Source: Verrucomicrobiales bacterium (GTDB lineage Bacteria; Verrucomicrobiota; Verrucomicrobiia; Verrucomicrobiales; DEV007). From it: a stretch of 39,917 bases of DNA. Position 1 is the first letter of the stretch; every line of letters begins with the position of its first letter. The stretch covers positions 1 through 39,917 of the forward strand of contig JANQVJ010000015.1 of the NCBI GenBank assembly GCA_030730365.1, read 5' to 3'. Both the position numbers and the translations under genes were made by a program. The notes beneath the pieces are model-generated. The model was not told where the DNA came from and made no database searches. It was given only the letters and a program-made list of their open reading frames with translations. This document shows positions 8,700 to 16,534 of the stretch, one piece after another.

Positions 8700-8878
8700 C
8701 GTCGGTGGGAGCGAGGTTTCGAATTCGACAGAGTGGCGGGTTACCACGAATCGCGCTCCATGACAAGTGAATCCGCAGGCGGGATGCGGGATCACGCGGA
8801 GCGGGAGAGGGAGGGAAAAAAGAGACTTTGAAGAAAAATAGTTGAGGTTAAAACGTCTAGCCTGAGCGTCCATCACCT

Positions 8879-8897
8879 GTCAGGTCATCGACCTGAC
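8879..8897. promoter_or_regulatory. Perfect 7-bp inverted repeat upstream of the GH-GT2 gene
   Basis: GTCAGGT (8879-8885), spacer CATCG, ACCTGAC (8891-8897). The site is 37 bp upstream of the ATG of the glycosyltransferase fusion and about 180 bp from the divergent DUF1080/SMP-30 start. It has the size and symmetry of a dimeric repressor operator, or it could form a small RNA hairpin in the leader. No regulator gene lies nearby. Confidence 0.4.
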
Positions 8898-8934
8898 CCT
8901 GTTAACTCCTCCATCTCTGTCTGCCTTTTTCTCG

Positions 8935-11421
8935 ATGCCTTCCTCCGATTTTCCCGTTTCCGCGATTACCGACCCGCTCCGAGTGTCAGGCAAGTTTTTT
9001 CGGGCCGGCAGCGAGGTCGTGATGATACGGGCAGTCACCTTCGGTCCCTTTCCTGCGGGGGCCTTTCCCGACGAAGGTCGGGCGCAGCTCGGGCGCATCC
9101 GCGACCAGCTCGGGGCGAACGCGCTGCGACTCTACGAGATCCCGTCGCTCGAGTTCATGCACGCGTGTGCGGGGGCGGGTCTGCGGGTGTTCATCACGAT
9201 TCCCTGGTCCCAGCATGTCGACTTTTTGAGCGAGCGCAGTGCCCTCGCGGCGGCGGATCAGTTGCTGATCGAGACGGTCGAGCGTTTTCGCGGACACCCG
9301 GCCCTGGGGGGGTATTTTGTGGGGAACGAGATCGAGACGACGCTGGTGCGCTGGATGGGTGCCGCGCGGGTCGTTGCGCAGATCGAGCGACTTATCGATC
9401 TTGGTCACGCCAGTGATCCGGGCACGCTTTTCGCCTACGCGAACTATCCCAGCACGGAGTATCTGCTTCCGCAGAATCAGGATTTTGTAGCCTTCAATCT
9501 ATACCTCGAGGACAAAAACTCGCTCTCGTCCTATCTCGCCCGCCTGCAGAACCTCGCGGGGGACAAGCCGCTCTTTATCTCAGAGTTCGGCGCCGATGCC
9601 CGCACCCATGGGGAGCTGGGGCAGGCCGGCATACTCGAATGGTATCTCGAGTCGGGCGGTGCTGCTGGGGTGGCAGGCTCGACTATTTTTGCCTGGAGCG
9701 ATCTCTGGCAGCGCGGCGGGGCGACGGTGGAGGACTGGGAGTTCGGGCTGACGCGTCGTGATCATTCGACTCGCCCTGCGGTCGATGTGGTGCGCGAGGC
9801 GTGGGGGCAGTGGAATACCCCTGCTGATGGGATTATTCTAGCAGAGACGCCTCTGGTCACGGTCATTGTCTGTACTTACAAGGGCAGCGCAACGCTGGTG
9901 GAATGTCTCGATTCGCTGCTCGCACTGGAATATCCGTCGGTCGAACTCATTCTCGTGAATGACGGGGCCGATATCCGTGTGGAAGAGCTGGCGCGGGCCT
10001 ACGAAGCGATCCGCTACCTAGCAGTGGAGCACGGCGGCCTGAGTTCGGCTCGCAATGCGGGAGCGGCGGTGGCTCGCGGGGAGATCCTTGTGTATACGGA
10101 CGACGACTGTATCGCGGAGCCGGATTGGCTGAAGTGGATCGTGAAACTTTTTTCCGAAGACCCGATGATCGGGGCGGTAGGTGGTCCTAACATCCCGCCG
10201 CAGGCGGAAACCGCAACGCAGGCCCGGGTGGCGGCGGCACCGGGCGGGCCGGTCCATGTCCTTCTGAGCGATACTCGGGCGGAGCATCTTCCGGGGTGCA
10301 ACTTCGCGGTGCGCAAATCGGTCTTTGATGAAGTCGGGGGATTTAATCCGGTCTTCCGCTCGGCGGGGGACGATGTCGATTTTTGCTGGCGGGTTCTCGC
10401 AGCGGGCTATGAGCTGGGCTTTCACCCCGCGGCGTTTGTGTGGCATCATCGACGTTTTTCCTACGGGGCCTACTTTCGTCAACAGGTGGGCTACGGCCGG
10501 GCCGAGGCGCTGCTGATGCCTATCCATACAGAGCGTTTCCGCGGCGCGGGGGGTGCGATCTGGCAAGGGCAGGTCTATGCTTCGCGCGGGATGCGGGGCG
10601 GGTCGTTCGTCTACCACGGGCGCTATGGTCATGAGCCTTTTCAAATGATCTATCCGGGTGGGGAATCAGGTTTATCCGAGGTGGCGCTCCACGTCATTTG
10701 GTGGATCGGGATTACAGGCCTGGCGATCGGCGGAGTCTTTCTGCCCCCGCTGTTGGTCGTGGTCGCGCTGATGATTGCGATTTCACTGCGTGTGGCACTG
10801 GGGCGGGCGGGACGCGCCGTGATCGAGCCGGGGTTTGACTCGACGAGTTCCCGGCTCACCCTCGCGGGACTCATCCTCGTGCAGGGGATCTTGCGCAGCG
10901 GGGCGCGTCTCCTCGCGGGATGGAGGTGGGTGAACTGGGGGGAGAGCGCGCAGTTCGTGGGAGGTAAAGCGGTTGGTAAGATTGCCTCGGGCTGGTGGAA
11001 GCTGGGCGACGAAAAATCCTACTGGAGCAGTGAAGGCGTTGGTCGCGAAGAGTTCCTCGCCGCAATCCTGCATCATTTCACCGGGGCGGTCGATGATGCC
11101 ACGGGTAAGACGGACATCATTCTGAAAAAGGGCTTGTTCTGGAACTGGGCCGCAGTCACGGCGACTGAGTATCATGAGGGACGGGGACGACTGACAAGGC
11201 TGCGCCTCCTCGCGAGACCCGAGAGGGTCACCCGTCTCATCGTGCTGCCGCTCCTGACCCTGACGCCGATCGCAGTGATGTTGGGATTCGGGTTTAAGAG
11301 CGAGTTGCTGACGCTGGGGCTGCTCTACCTGACTGTTTCGATAGCGGCGAAGACCTTTATGTGGCTGCAGCGGCCGCAGTTTAATCGCATCGCCCAATCG
11401 GTCGGACTGAAGCCGCTCTAA
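8935..11421 (+). CDS. Glycoside hydrolase-like domain fused to a membrane family 2 glycosyltransferase
   Basis: An 828-residue protein. Residues about 1-295 look like a clan GH-A TIM barrel: 'GANALRLYEIPS', acid/base candidate Glu132 in 'GYFVGNEIE', nucleophile candidate Glu217 in 'KPLFISEFGA', and 'STIFAWSDLWQRGG'. Residues about 305-560 are a GT2 domain: 'PLVTVIVCTYKGS', 'LILVNDGAD', 'YTDDDCIAEPDW' (DxD-type), 'GCNFAVRKSVFDEVGGFN' and 'AGDDVDFCWRVLAAGYELGF'. Hydrophobic segments follow near 583-625 and 760-810, so the protein is probably in the inner membrane. GH-GT2 fusions such as the GH17-GT2 glucan synthases of Proteobacteria make and remodel beta-glucans. The analogy is structural only and the product is unknown. 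No Shine-Dalgarno sequence. Confidence 0.82.
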   Translation: MPSSDFPVSAITDPLRVSGKFFRAGSEVVMIRAVTFGPFPAGAFPDEGRAQLGRIRDQLGANALRLYEIPSLEFMHACAGAGLRVFITIPWSQHVDFLSERSALAAADQLLIETVERFRGHPALGGYFVGNEIETTLVRWMGAARVVAQIERLIDLGHASDPGTLFAYANYPSTEYLLPQNQDFVAFNLYLEDKNSLSSYLARLQNLAGDKPLFISEFGADARTHGELGQAGILEWYLESGGAAGVAGSTIFAWSDLWQRGGATVEDWEFGLTRRDHSTRPAVDVVREAWGQWNTPADGIILAETPLVTVIVCTYKGSATLVECLDSLLALEYPSVELILVNDGADIRVEELARAYEAIRYLAVEHGGLSSARNAGAAVARGEILVYTDDDCIAEPDWLKWIVKLFSEDPMIGAVGGPNIPPQAETATQARVAAAPGGPVHVLLSDTRAEHLPGCNFAVRKSVFDEVGGFNPVFRSAGDDVDFCWRVLAAGYELGFHPAAFVWHHRRFSYGAYFRQQVGYGRAEALLMPIHTERFRGAGGAIWQGQVYASRGMRGGSFVYHGRYGHEPFQMIYPGGESGLSEVALHVIWWIGITGLAIGGVFLPPLLVVVALMIAISLRVALGRAGRAVIEPGFDSTSSRLTLAGLILVQGILRSGARLLAGWRWVNWGESAQFVGGKAVGKIASGWWKLGDEKSYWSSEGVGREEFLAAILHHFTGAVDDATGKTDIILKKGLFWNWAAVTATEYHEGRGRLTRLRLLARPERVTRLIVLPLLTLTPIAVMLGFGFKSELLTLGLLYLTVSIAAKTFMWLQRPQFNRIAQSVGLKPL

Positions 11422-11432
11422 GATCGCGTGGC

Positions 11433-11864
11433 TTAACCTTTCATCCCCGCGAGCGCGAGCACGACCTGCCGTGTGTGCGGGGCGCGCCGGTGTTCGAAGA
11501 GGAAGACACCCTGCCAGGTGCCGAGCGCGAGTCGCCCGCGGACTACGGGAATGACTTCGCTGGTGCGGGTCAGGGCCATACGGAGGTGGCTGGGGCTGTC
11601 GTCGGGACCTTCGCAGGTGTGGACGAGAAAGGGGAGGGTCTCGGGAACGAGATGATCGAAAAAGGCGTGTAGGTCCGTCCGCGCCTCGGGATCGGCGTTT
11701 TCCATGATGACGAGACTCGCGCTGGTGTGTCGCACGAAAACAGTGAGTTGGCCGGTCTCGATTCCGCTCGCGGCGACGAAGTCGTGGAGGGCACCGGTGA
11801 TCTCGTAGGTGCCTTTTCCCCGGGTGGTGACGGAGATCTCTTTGCTAAGGGCTAGGTAGGACAT
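11433..11864 (-). CDS. YjbQ/UPF0047 family protein
   Basis: A 143-residue protein that matches the YjbQ (secondary thiamine-phosphate synthase-like) family almost end to end: 'VRHTSASLVIMENADPEA', 'RTDLHAFFDHLVP', 'HTCEGPDDSPSHLRMALT', then 'IPVVRGRLALGTWQGVFLFE' and 'HRR'. Members form trimers with conserved His/Glu clusters and have weak thiamine phosphate synthase activity; the true role is uncertain. The ATG at 11864 fits the family start. The gene lies 23 bp downstream of the PQQ-propeller gene on the same strand, so the two are probably co-transcribed. It converges on the glycosyltransferase fusion with an 11-bp gap. Confidence 0.9.
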   Translation of the reverse strand: MSYLALSKEISVTTRGKGTYEITGALHDFVAASGIETGQLTVFVRHTSASLVIMENADPEARTDLHAFFDHLVPETLPFLVHTCEGPDDSPSHLRMALTRTSEVIPVVRGRLALGTWQGVFLFEHRRAPHTRQVVLALAGMKG

Positions 11865-11887
11865 GATGAAAGAGGAAAGGGTGCTTC

Positions 11888-13480
11888 TCAAGGGGCTGGC
11901 GGCAGCCGGTAGCACGCTGCCTCGCGGTCATTTCTCACGAGCAAATAGGGGCCGACGAGGGCGGGGGTGTTCCAAGTCATCGAGCTGAGGGCGGCGAGGC
12001 GTCCCTCTTCGTGAAATTTTTCCGGACTGACGCGGCCGATGACGACGTCGCCCCGTTCGGTCTGGACGAGGAGCCTGTCTCCTAAAAGAAGATGCTGACC
12101 AAAACCGAATTTTTGATTCTTCCAGACTCGTTCCCCTGTCGCGAGATCGATGCACGCGAGACGGCCTTCGTCGAGACCGTAGGCGTGGTCACCGAGGATC
12201 GCGGGTGAGCTGAACTTGGTTTTCAGCCGCGTCGATTTCCATTGCTCTTCGACGGTGAAGGGGGTGTCGGGTCCGGCTTTCGTGATTCGCAGGAGGAGGC
12301 TGCCGACACCGTAGCTCGCGGTGACGAGGAGCCCGGTGGCGCCGTAGGCAATCGGCTGAGCGACTTTGGGAAATTTTCCCGGCCAGGGATGCCGCCAGAG
12401 TTCGTTGCCGGTGGCGAGGTCTATCCCGCTGACGTCGGTGGCATTGATGCTGACGATCTGAAGGACGCCTCCGTAGGTCATGAGTCGCGGAGAGCTGTAG
12501 CTCGCACCGCCTCCCTCGTAGGTCCAGACCGTCTCGCCACTGAGAGGATCGCAGGCGATGAGGGTGGGGCCGTGGGAGTCGGGCCCGGCAAAGACGATCC
12601 CGCGTCCGTCGGGAAGGACAAGGGGTGAGCTCGCCATGCCCCAGCGCTGGATCCCGCCACCGAGTTCTTGGATGAGATTCCGCGACCAGAAAAGTCGTCC
12701 GCTCTCGAGTTCGAGGCAGTTGATAATGCCTGTTGCGCCCATCGCGTAGACTTTTTCCCCGTGGATCGTGGGGGTGCCGCGGGGGCCGTCTCCGCCCATC
12801 GCGGCACCCGTGTTTTCGGCCCGCTCGAGGAGGAGCCGCACCTGCGAGTCGCGGTGCTGCCAGAGCTCGCTGCCCGTGAGAAGGTCGAGGCAGGTGATGT
12901 GCTCGTCGTCGCCGACCTGGTGCTGGGTCAAGGCGCGCCTGCCCGAAACGACGAAGCTGGACCAGCCGCGGCCGATCGGACGCCGCCAGAGCAGCTCGGG
13001 CGGATGGGCATCCCAATCCGATTGAAAGGGGAGATCCTCCCGCATCCCGTCGCGATCGGGGCCGAGGAAGTCGTGGAGTTCAGTGGCGATGGTATCTTCC
13101 CCGTTCGGTTCGGGGGCATTGCCCGGTGTTGGCGAAGTGGCGGTGATCGAAGCAGGCGGGGACGGCGGATTTTGCCAGACCCACGAAAAGCGCGGGAATG
13201 AAGAACCGCCGGCGGAGCCCTCGTAGCATAGCAATTGCGAGGCGAGAAAGCCGGTTGCGAGAATGATCGCGACGACGATCCCGAGACGGAGAGAGCGGGA
13301 TTTCACCGATCCGGTCCCGAAGATGAAATACCAGATCCCGAAGAGCCCCAGCCAGATGAGTATGACGGCGGGGAGGAACCAGTTCAGAAAAGTCATCTCT
13401 TGCAGGATGACCCAAAGAATGAGTGTCGGCCCGAAGAGGAGAATGAGGAAAAAAGCGGGGAGGCGAAGGCGTCGATTCAT
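11888..13480 (-). CDS. Membrane-anchored PQQ-like beta-propeller protein
   Basis: A 530-residue protein with three N-terminal hydrophobic segments (about 8-27, 33-54 and 66-84) and no cleavable signal. A linker rich in Pro, Ser and Thr follows, then a propeller of PQQ-type repeats: 'PELLWRRPIGRGWSSFVV', 'ITCLDLLTGSELWQHRDS', 'INCLELESGRLFWSRNL', 'LIACDPLSGETVWTYEGG', 'VSGIDLATGNELWRHPWP' and 'LACIDLATGERVWKNQKF'. The repeated A-x-D-x-x-T/S-G-x-x-x-W pattern is diagnostic of the fold. No quinoprotein dehydrogenase active-site signature is evident, so a scaffold or binding role is as likely as catalysis. It precedes the YjbQ gene and is divergent from the AI-2E transporter gene. Confidence 0.85.
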   Translation of the reverse strand: MNRRLRLPAFFLILLFGPTLILWVILQEMTFLNWFLPAVILIWLGLFGIWYFIFGTGSVKSRSLRLGIVVAIILATGFLASQLLCYEGSAGGSSFPRFSWVWQNPPSPPASITATSPTPGNAPEPNGEDTIATELHDFLGPDRDGMREDLPFQSDWDAHPPELLWRRPIGRGWSSFVVSGRRALTQHQVGDDEHITCLDLLTGSELWQHRDSQVRLLLERAENTGAAMGGDGPRGTPTIHGEKVYAMGATGIINCLELESGRLFWSRNLIQELGGGIQRWGMASSPLVLPDGRGIVFAGPDSHGPTLIACDPLSGETVWTYEGGGASYSSPRLMTYGGVLQIVSINATDVSGIDLATGNELWRHPWPGKFPKVAQPIAYGATGLLVTASYGVGSLLLRITKAGPDTPFTVEEQWKSTRLKTKFSSPAILGDHAYGLDEGRLACIDLATGERVWKNQKFGFGQHLLLGDRLLVQTERGDVVIGRVSPEKFHEEGRLAALSSMTWNTPALVGPYLLVRNDREAACYRLPPAP

Positions 13481-13589
13481 CGGGAATGGTGGCGCGGGAA
13501 ATCTATCACAGGATACATGGCTGCGCAGACTCTTGACGGTCGAAATATCCCTTGTTTCGGATGGCGGATACGGGATGTTCGCGACGTAA

Positions 13590-14861
13590 ATGTCTGAGAT
13601 GACTCAAAGCAGAAAACAATCAGGGAGCGGGCTGCGAATCCTGCTCTCGCTTGCCAGTGTGGTCGTGATCGTGATGGGACTGAAGGGCTCGGCCGCGCTT
13701 TTCATTCCGGTGATGTTGGGGCTCTTCCTTGCCTTGCTCTCTCTGCCCATCCTCAATTGGCTCGACGAACGTGGACTCCCTCGGCCGCTCGCGGTCGTGG
13801 CGACGGTGCTGATCGACTTGCTTTTTCTCTTTGTCATCCTCTTCCTGCTTTCGGGTGTGATCGGTGACTTGCAGAGTAAGAGTGCGGACTATGCGGAGCG
13901 CATGCGCAAGCAGGCGGCGCATTTTTCCACGACGATGGATCAGCAGATCGCTCGATTCGGGAGCTTTTGGACCCGAACCGGTGACGAGGTCCCCTCCCCG
14001 GTGGGGGGGACTCCCGATGTGAATGAGACCCCGGCCGGCGTGCCTCCCGCGGTCACCCTGGCGAGTGAGGCTGATCTCTCGACCGTGCTCGATACCTCTT
14101 TCCCGACTTTTCAGGAGCTTTTCGAGCGCTACTGGGACTCAAACCGGCTCGTCGCGATGATAGGGCAGTTCGACGTCGTCTCGCGCTTCACTTCGCTCGC
14201 CTCTCAGAGCATCTTTGCGCTTATTGTGATGATCTTCATTCTCTCCGAGTCGGGGCGCTACTCGCACAAGGTGCGTGATGTGCTGCGGGTGAAGGGGCCC
14301 GACCTCAGCCTTTTCCAGAACACCTCGCGCGATATTCAGAAATATCTCGCCATCAAAACGGTGGCGAGCGCTGTCACCGGGATCCTCGCTGCGATCTCCT
14401 GTATCATCTTCCGGGTCGACTTCCCTCTCCTTTGGGGACTCGTCGCTTTTCTGTTTAACTATGTCCCGGCGATTGGGTCGATCTTCGCGGCAGTGCCTCC
14501 GGTCGTCCTCGCGCTCATCATGCACGGGTTCTGGCCTGCTGCGGGTGTACTGACCTGTTACCTGGTGATCAATTTCACGATAGGCAACTTCCTTGAGCCG
14601 ATCTTTCTCGGTGATCGCTTCGGCATTTCCACGGTGATCGTGGTGCTCTCGGTCCTCTTCTGGGGCTTCATATGGGGACCAGTCGGGATGCTACTCGCCG
14701 TCCCGCTGACAATGCTGGTCAAGGTGATGCTCGACAACAACTCGGACCTGCGCTGGATCTCCGCCTTCATGGGCAAAGGCCATGCCGAGTCATTGGACGA
14801 GGTGGCGGGAGAGGCGGAAGTCGCGCCTCCGGTGAGGGTTGATGCCGCAGGGAATGGATGA
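13590..14861 (+). CDS. AI-2E family (PerM/TqsA-like) transporter
   Basis: A 423-residue polytopic membrane protein. Hydrophobic segments occur near 18-60 (two) and 70-95. A large soluble loop (about 95-195) is rich in charged residues. The conserved C-terminal membrane block then contains 'IQKYLAIKTVASAVTGILAA', 'FPLLWGLVAFLFNYVPAIGS', 'NFLEPIFLGDRFGISTVIVV' and 'GFIWGPVGMLLAVPLTMLVK'. These are AI-2E/UPF0118 family hallmarks. Substrates of members range from autoinducer-2 export to ion or drug transport, so the substrate is unknown. The first ATG at 13590 is used; a second ATG lies three codons in. It is divergent from the PQQ-propeller gene, with a 109-bp shared upstream region. Confidence 0.9.
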   Translation: MSEMTQSRKQSGSGLRILLSLASVVVIVMGLKGSAALFIPVMLGLFLALLSLPILNWLDERGLPRPLAVVATVLIDLLFLFVILFLLSGVIGDLQSKSADYAERMRKQAAHFSTTMDQQIARFGSFWTRTGDEVPSPVGGTPDVNETPAGVPPAVTLASEADLSTVLDTSFPTFQELFERYWDSNRLVAMIGQFDVVSRFTSLASQSIFALIVMIFILSESGRYSHKVRDVLRVKGPDLSLFQNTSRDIQKYLAIKTVASAVTGILAAISCIIFRVDFPLLWGLVAFLFNYVPAIGSIFAAVPPVVLALIMHGFWPAAGVLTCYLVINFTIGNFLEPIFLGDRFGISTVIVVLSVLFWGFIWGPVGMLLAVPLTMLVKVMLDNNSDLRWISAFMGKGHAESLDEVAGEAEVAPPVRVDAAGNG

Positions 14862-14919
14862 GGGAGAGCGTGGCCGCCCGCTCACTCACCTCTTGCCACT
14901 CTCCCTAGTTAATGGTGAT

Positions 14920-15077
14920 TTTAGCCCGAATTGAAACAGATCATCCCTGTTCTTGCTCTCATCTCGCTTTTGAAGCTGTTCCCGTCTCATTCGGGCTTCA
15001 AACCGCCGGGGCCGACTGCCAGATCGCTTCTCTGCGCCTTCACAATAAGTAGAACGGTGTGAGAAATTCGGGCTAAA
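14920..15077. repeat. Region bounded by a perfect 13-bp inverted repeat
   Basis: TTTAGCCCGAATT at 14920-14932 is matched exactly in inverted orientation by AATTCGGGCTAAA at 15065-15077. The 158-bp span lies between the AI-2E gene and the 3' end of the next minus-strand gene and has no convincing reading frame. The right end overlaps a second short palindrome, GGGCTAAAGCCC (15070-15081). The right arm with adjacent hairpins could terminate the minus-strand gene. A small non-autonomous mobile element is an alternative. Confidence 0.55.
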
Positions 15078-15101
15078 GCCCTTACTTCGGCGCTTTGATC
15101 C

Positions 15102-15524
15102 TTAGCGCGGCACGAGTTCACGCGGGATTCCGGGAACTTGCTGGAGGAGGATCGCATTCGCTTTTTCCCGGGCGGCTCCTTCACTGAGATTTTCGTTGGT
15201 GGAAAGTTCGACCGCAGGATCAGGGAAGACCATTTTCCAGGAGCCTCCTTCCAGTTTGAGGACTCCGCTGAGCGGCTCATACTGGGCCGATCCGTCGGGG
15301 CTCTGCGGGTTCACATTGACCCAGGCGTAGCCGTCTTTGACGAGGAGAGCATTGATGACAAAGATCGCCTCGATCTGGTGCTGTTGTATGACCCAATCCC
15401 GCATGCCGTCCATGATGGCCTTGCGCTCAGGCGTTCCGGGGGCAGGGGTGTGGACCTCTTCCGCTGAGCCTCGTAAGGCGAAGGTGGTGACAAGCAAAAG
15501 GAGTAGAAAAAATCGCGATTTCAT
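15102..15524 (-). CDS. Secreted protein of unknown function
   Basis: A 140-residue protein with a clear Sec signal peptide (MKSRFFLLLLLVTTFALRGSA). The mature part starts with 'HTPAPGTPERKAIMDGMRDW', a pattern shared by a family of small periplasmic proteins of unknown function, then 'IFVINALLVKDGYAWVNVNP' and 'GVLKLEGGSWKMVF'. No catalytic motif is visible, and there are no cysteines in the mature part. The stop codon overlaps a short GCGCT/AGCGC inverted repeat (15090-15094 and 15104-15108) that may form part of a terminator. The next gene upstream on this strand ends 86 bp after the start at 15524 and encodes another small secreted protein; both are oriented alike. Confidence 0.7.
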   Translation of the reverse strand: MKSRFFLLLLLVTTFALRGSAEEVHTPAPGTPERKAIMDGMRDWVIQQHQIEAIFVINALLVKDGYAWVNVNPQSPDGSAQYEPLSGVLKLEGGSWKMVFPDPAVELSTNENLSEGAAREKANAILLQQVPGIPRELVPR

Positions 15525-15609
15525 GGCGACGGCTAGACGTAGCGGAACTTTCCTGATTCAACACGGAGACACCGCATTTGTAAATCCTCGAATTGGACCC
15601 GGGACGCAA

Positions 15610-16113
15610 TCAATCGCGGCGATGGGTCATTTTACCGCTTGTCGTGATTTTACCTCCCGTATCCACGATCTCGACGCTGCCCTCCATCGACTTGCCATCT
15701 TCGGAGAGGGTGTTGACGATGGTCATGATCCCGCCTCCGCCGGTAAGCGGAATCTTCATCGTGACGGTGCGGGTCTCGGCGATGGCCTGAGCCTCGAAGC
15801 GAACGTCGAGGGCGGGCTCGGACATTTTCATCTGACCCTCAATGAGGTCGCCGTTGGCAAAAAATTCCCACGAGAACTCGTGCTCGGCCTGGTCGAAGAG
15901 CCTCTTCCCCGAGATAACGAAATTCCCCGTCTCGGTCAGTTCTGCGGTCCAGGTCTCTTTGACGGGGATCTTGTTTCCATCGGCGGAAGTTAGTTCGCCC
16001 TCTCCTGTCCATTTGCCCACGGCATTCTTAAAGGCCGGATTGTCGGCGATGGGATTAGCGAAGGCGGAGGTGCCGAAGAGAAAAAGCGCGAGGAAGGGGA
16101 GGGGGGATTTCAT
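15610..16113 (-). CDS. Secreted DUF1579-like protein
   Basis: A 167-residue protein with a signal peptide (about 1-19, 'PFLALFLFGTSAFA'). The mature part is beta-rich and lipocalin-like: 'AFKNAVGKWTGEGELTS', 'VKETWTAELTETGNFVISGK', 'HEFSWEFFANGD' and 'TVTMKIPLTGGGGIMTIVNT', ending 'GKITTSGKMTHRRD'. The pattern resembles proteins annotated DUF1579 or similar ('GxWxGEG' near the start). No function is established. The ATG at 16113 is chosen because it begins the signal peptide; upstream codons overlap intergenic repeat sequence. It starts 62 bp from palindromic element copy 2 and is divergent from purC. Confidence 0.65.
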   Translation of the reverse strand: MKSPLPFLALFLFGTSAFANPIADNPAFKNAVGKWTGEGELTSADGNKIPVKETWTAELTETGNFVISGKRLFDQAEHEFSWEFFANGDLIEGQMKMSEPALDVRFEAQAIAETRTVTMKIPLTGGGGIMTIVNTLSEDGKSMEGSVEIVDTGGKITTSGKMTHRRD

Positions 16114-16174
16114 GGACCCGAGTGTGAAGATTTGGGCGGGCGGTGTCAAGGTCGGGCGGCCGTCACGAAAAGCG

Positions 16175-16240
16175 GTAGTGGTGACGTCCAGGTCGCCACC
16201 GTATTCGGGCACGGGCGGTGAGCCGGGAGGTCACCACTAC
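16175..16240. repeat. 66-bp palindromic intergenic element, copy 2
   Basis: Terminal inverted repeats GTAGTGGTGACGTCC (16175-16189) and GGAGGTCACCACTAC (16226-16240) pair with one mismatch. CACCG/CGGTG pair inside. The left arm is identical over 15 bases to that of the element at 6206-6282, while the central sequences differ. It lies in the shared upstream region of the DUF1579-like gene and purC. Confidence 0.75.
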
Positions 16241-16534
16241 GAAATCGGTGGTGTTGGAAGCGATCGCCGAGGTCTCGGGGGGCCTGCCTGCGATCTGCGC
16301 TCGAACTTTTCATCCTCCCACTTCCCGTGCAAGCTCTCCGAATCACGGCACGCCGAGGCTCAGGTGACGGGGCAGAGCCGGATTCCACGTCAATCAGTCC
16401 TGCACGGAATGCCGGCATCTGTGGCCTCGGCGCCCAATCTTCGCTCGGGCCGCTCTCGGCTTCCAGTCTGTGCCCGATTCGTTTTACGACTGATCCCGAC
16501 GAGATCGCTCCCGGGCGGAACGAGGAAACTGGAA
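16241..16534. other. Leader and upstream region of the pur operon
   Basis: This region holds no supported gene. It should contain the promoter and 5' leader of purC. I looked for purine, ZTP and other riboswitch cores and recognised none. A GGCTC/GAGCC inverted repeat (16357-16361 and 16375-16379) is the only clear structure. An AGGA motif 8 bases before the purC ATG (about 16523-16526) is one of the few good ribosome binding sites in the window. Confidence 0.5.

Noticed and set aside
16241-16534. Purine or ZTP riboswitch in the purC leader
   Set aside because: No conserved core of either class could be found by eye; only a short GGCTC/GAGCC repeat is present. A covariance-model scan would settle it.
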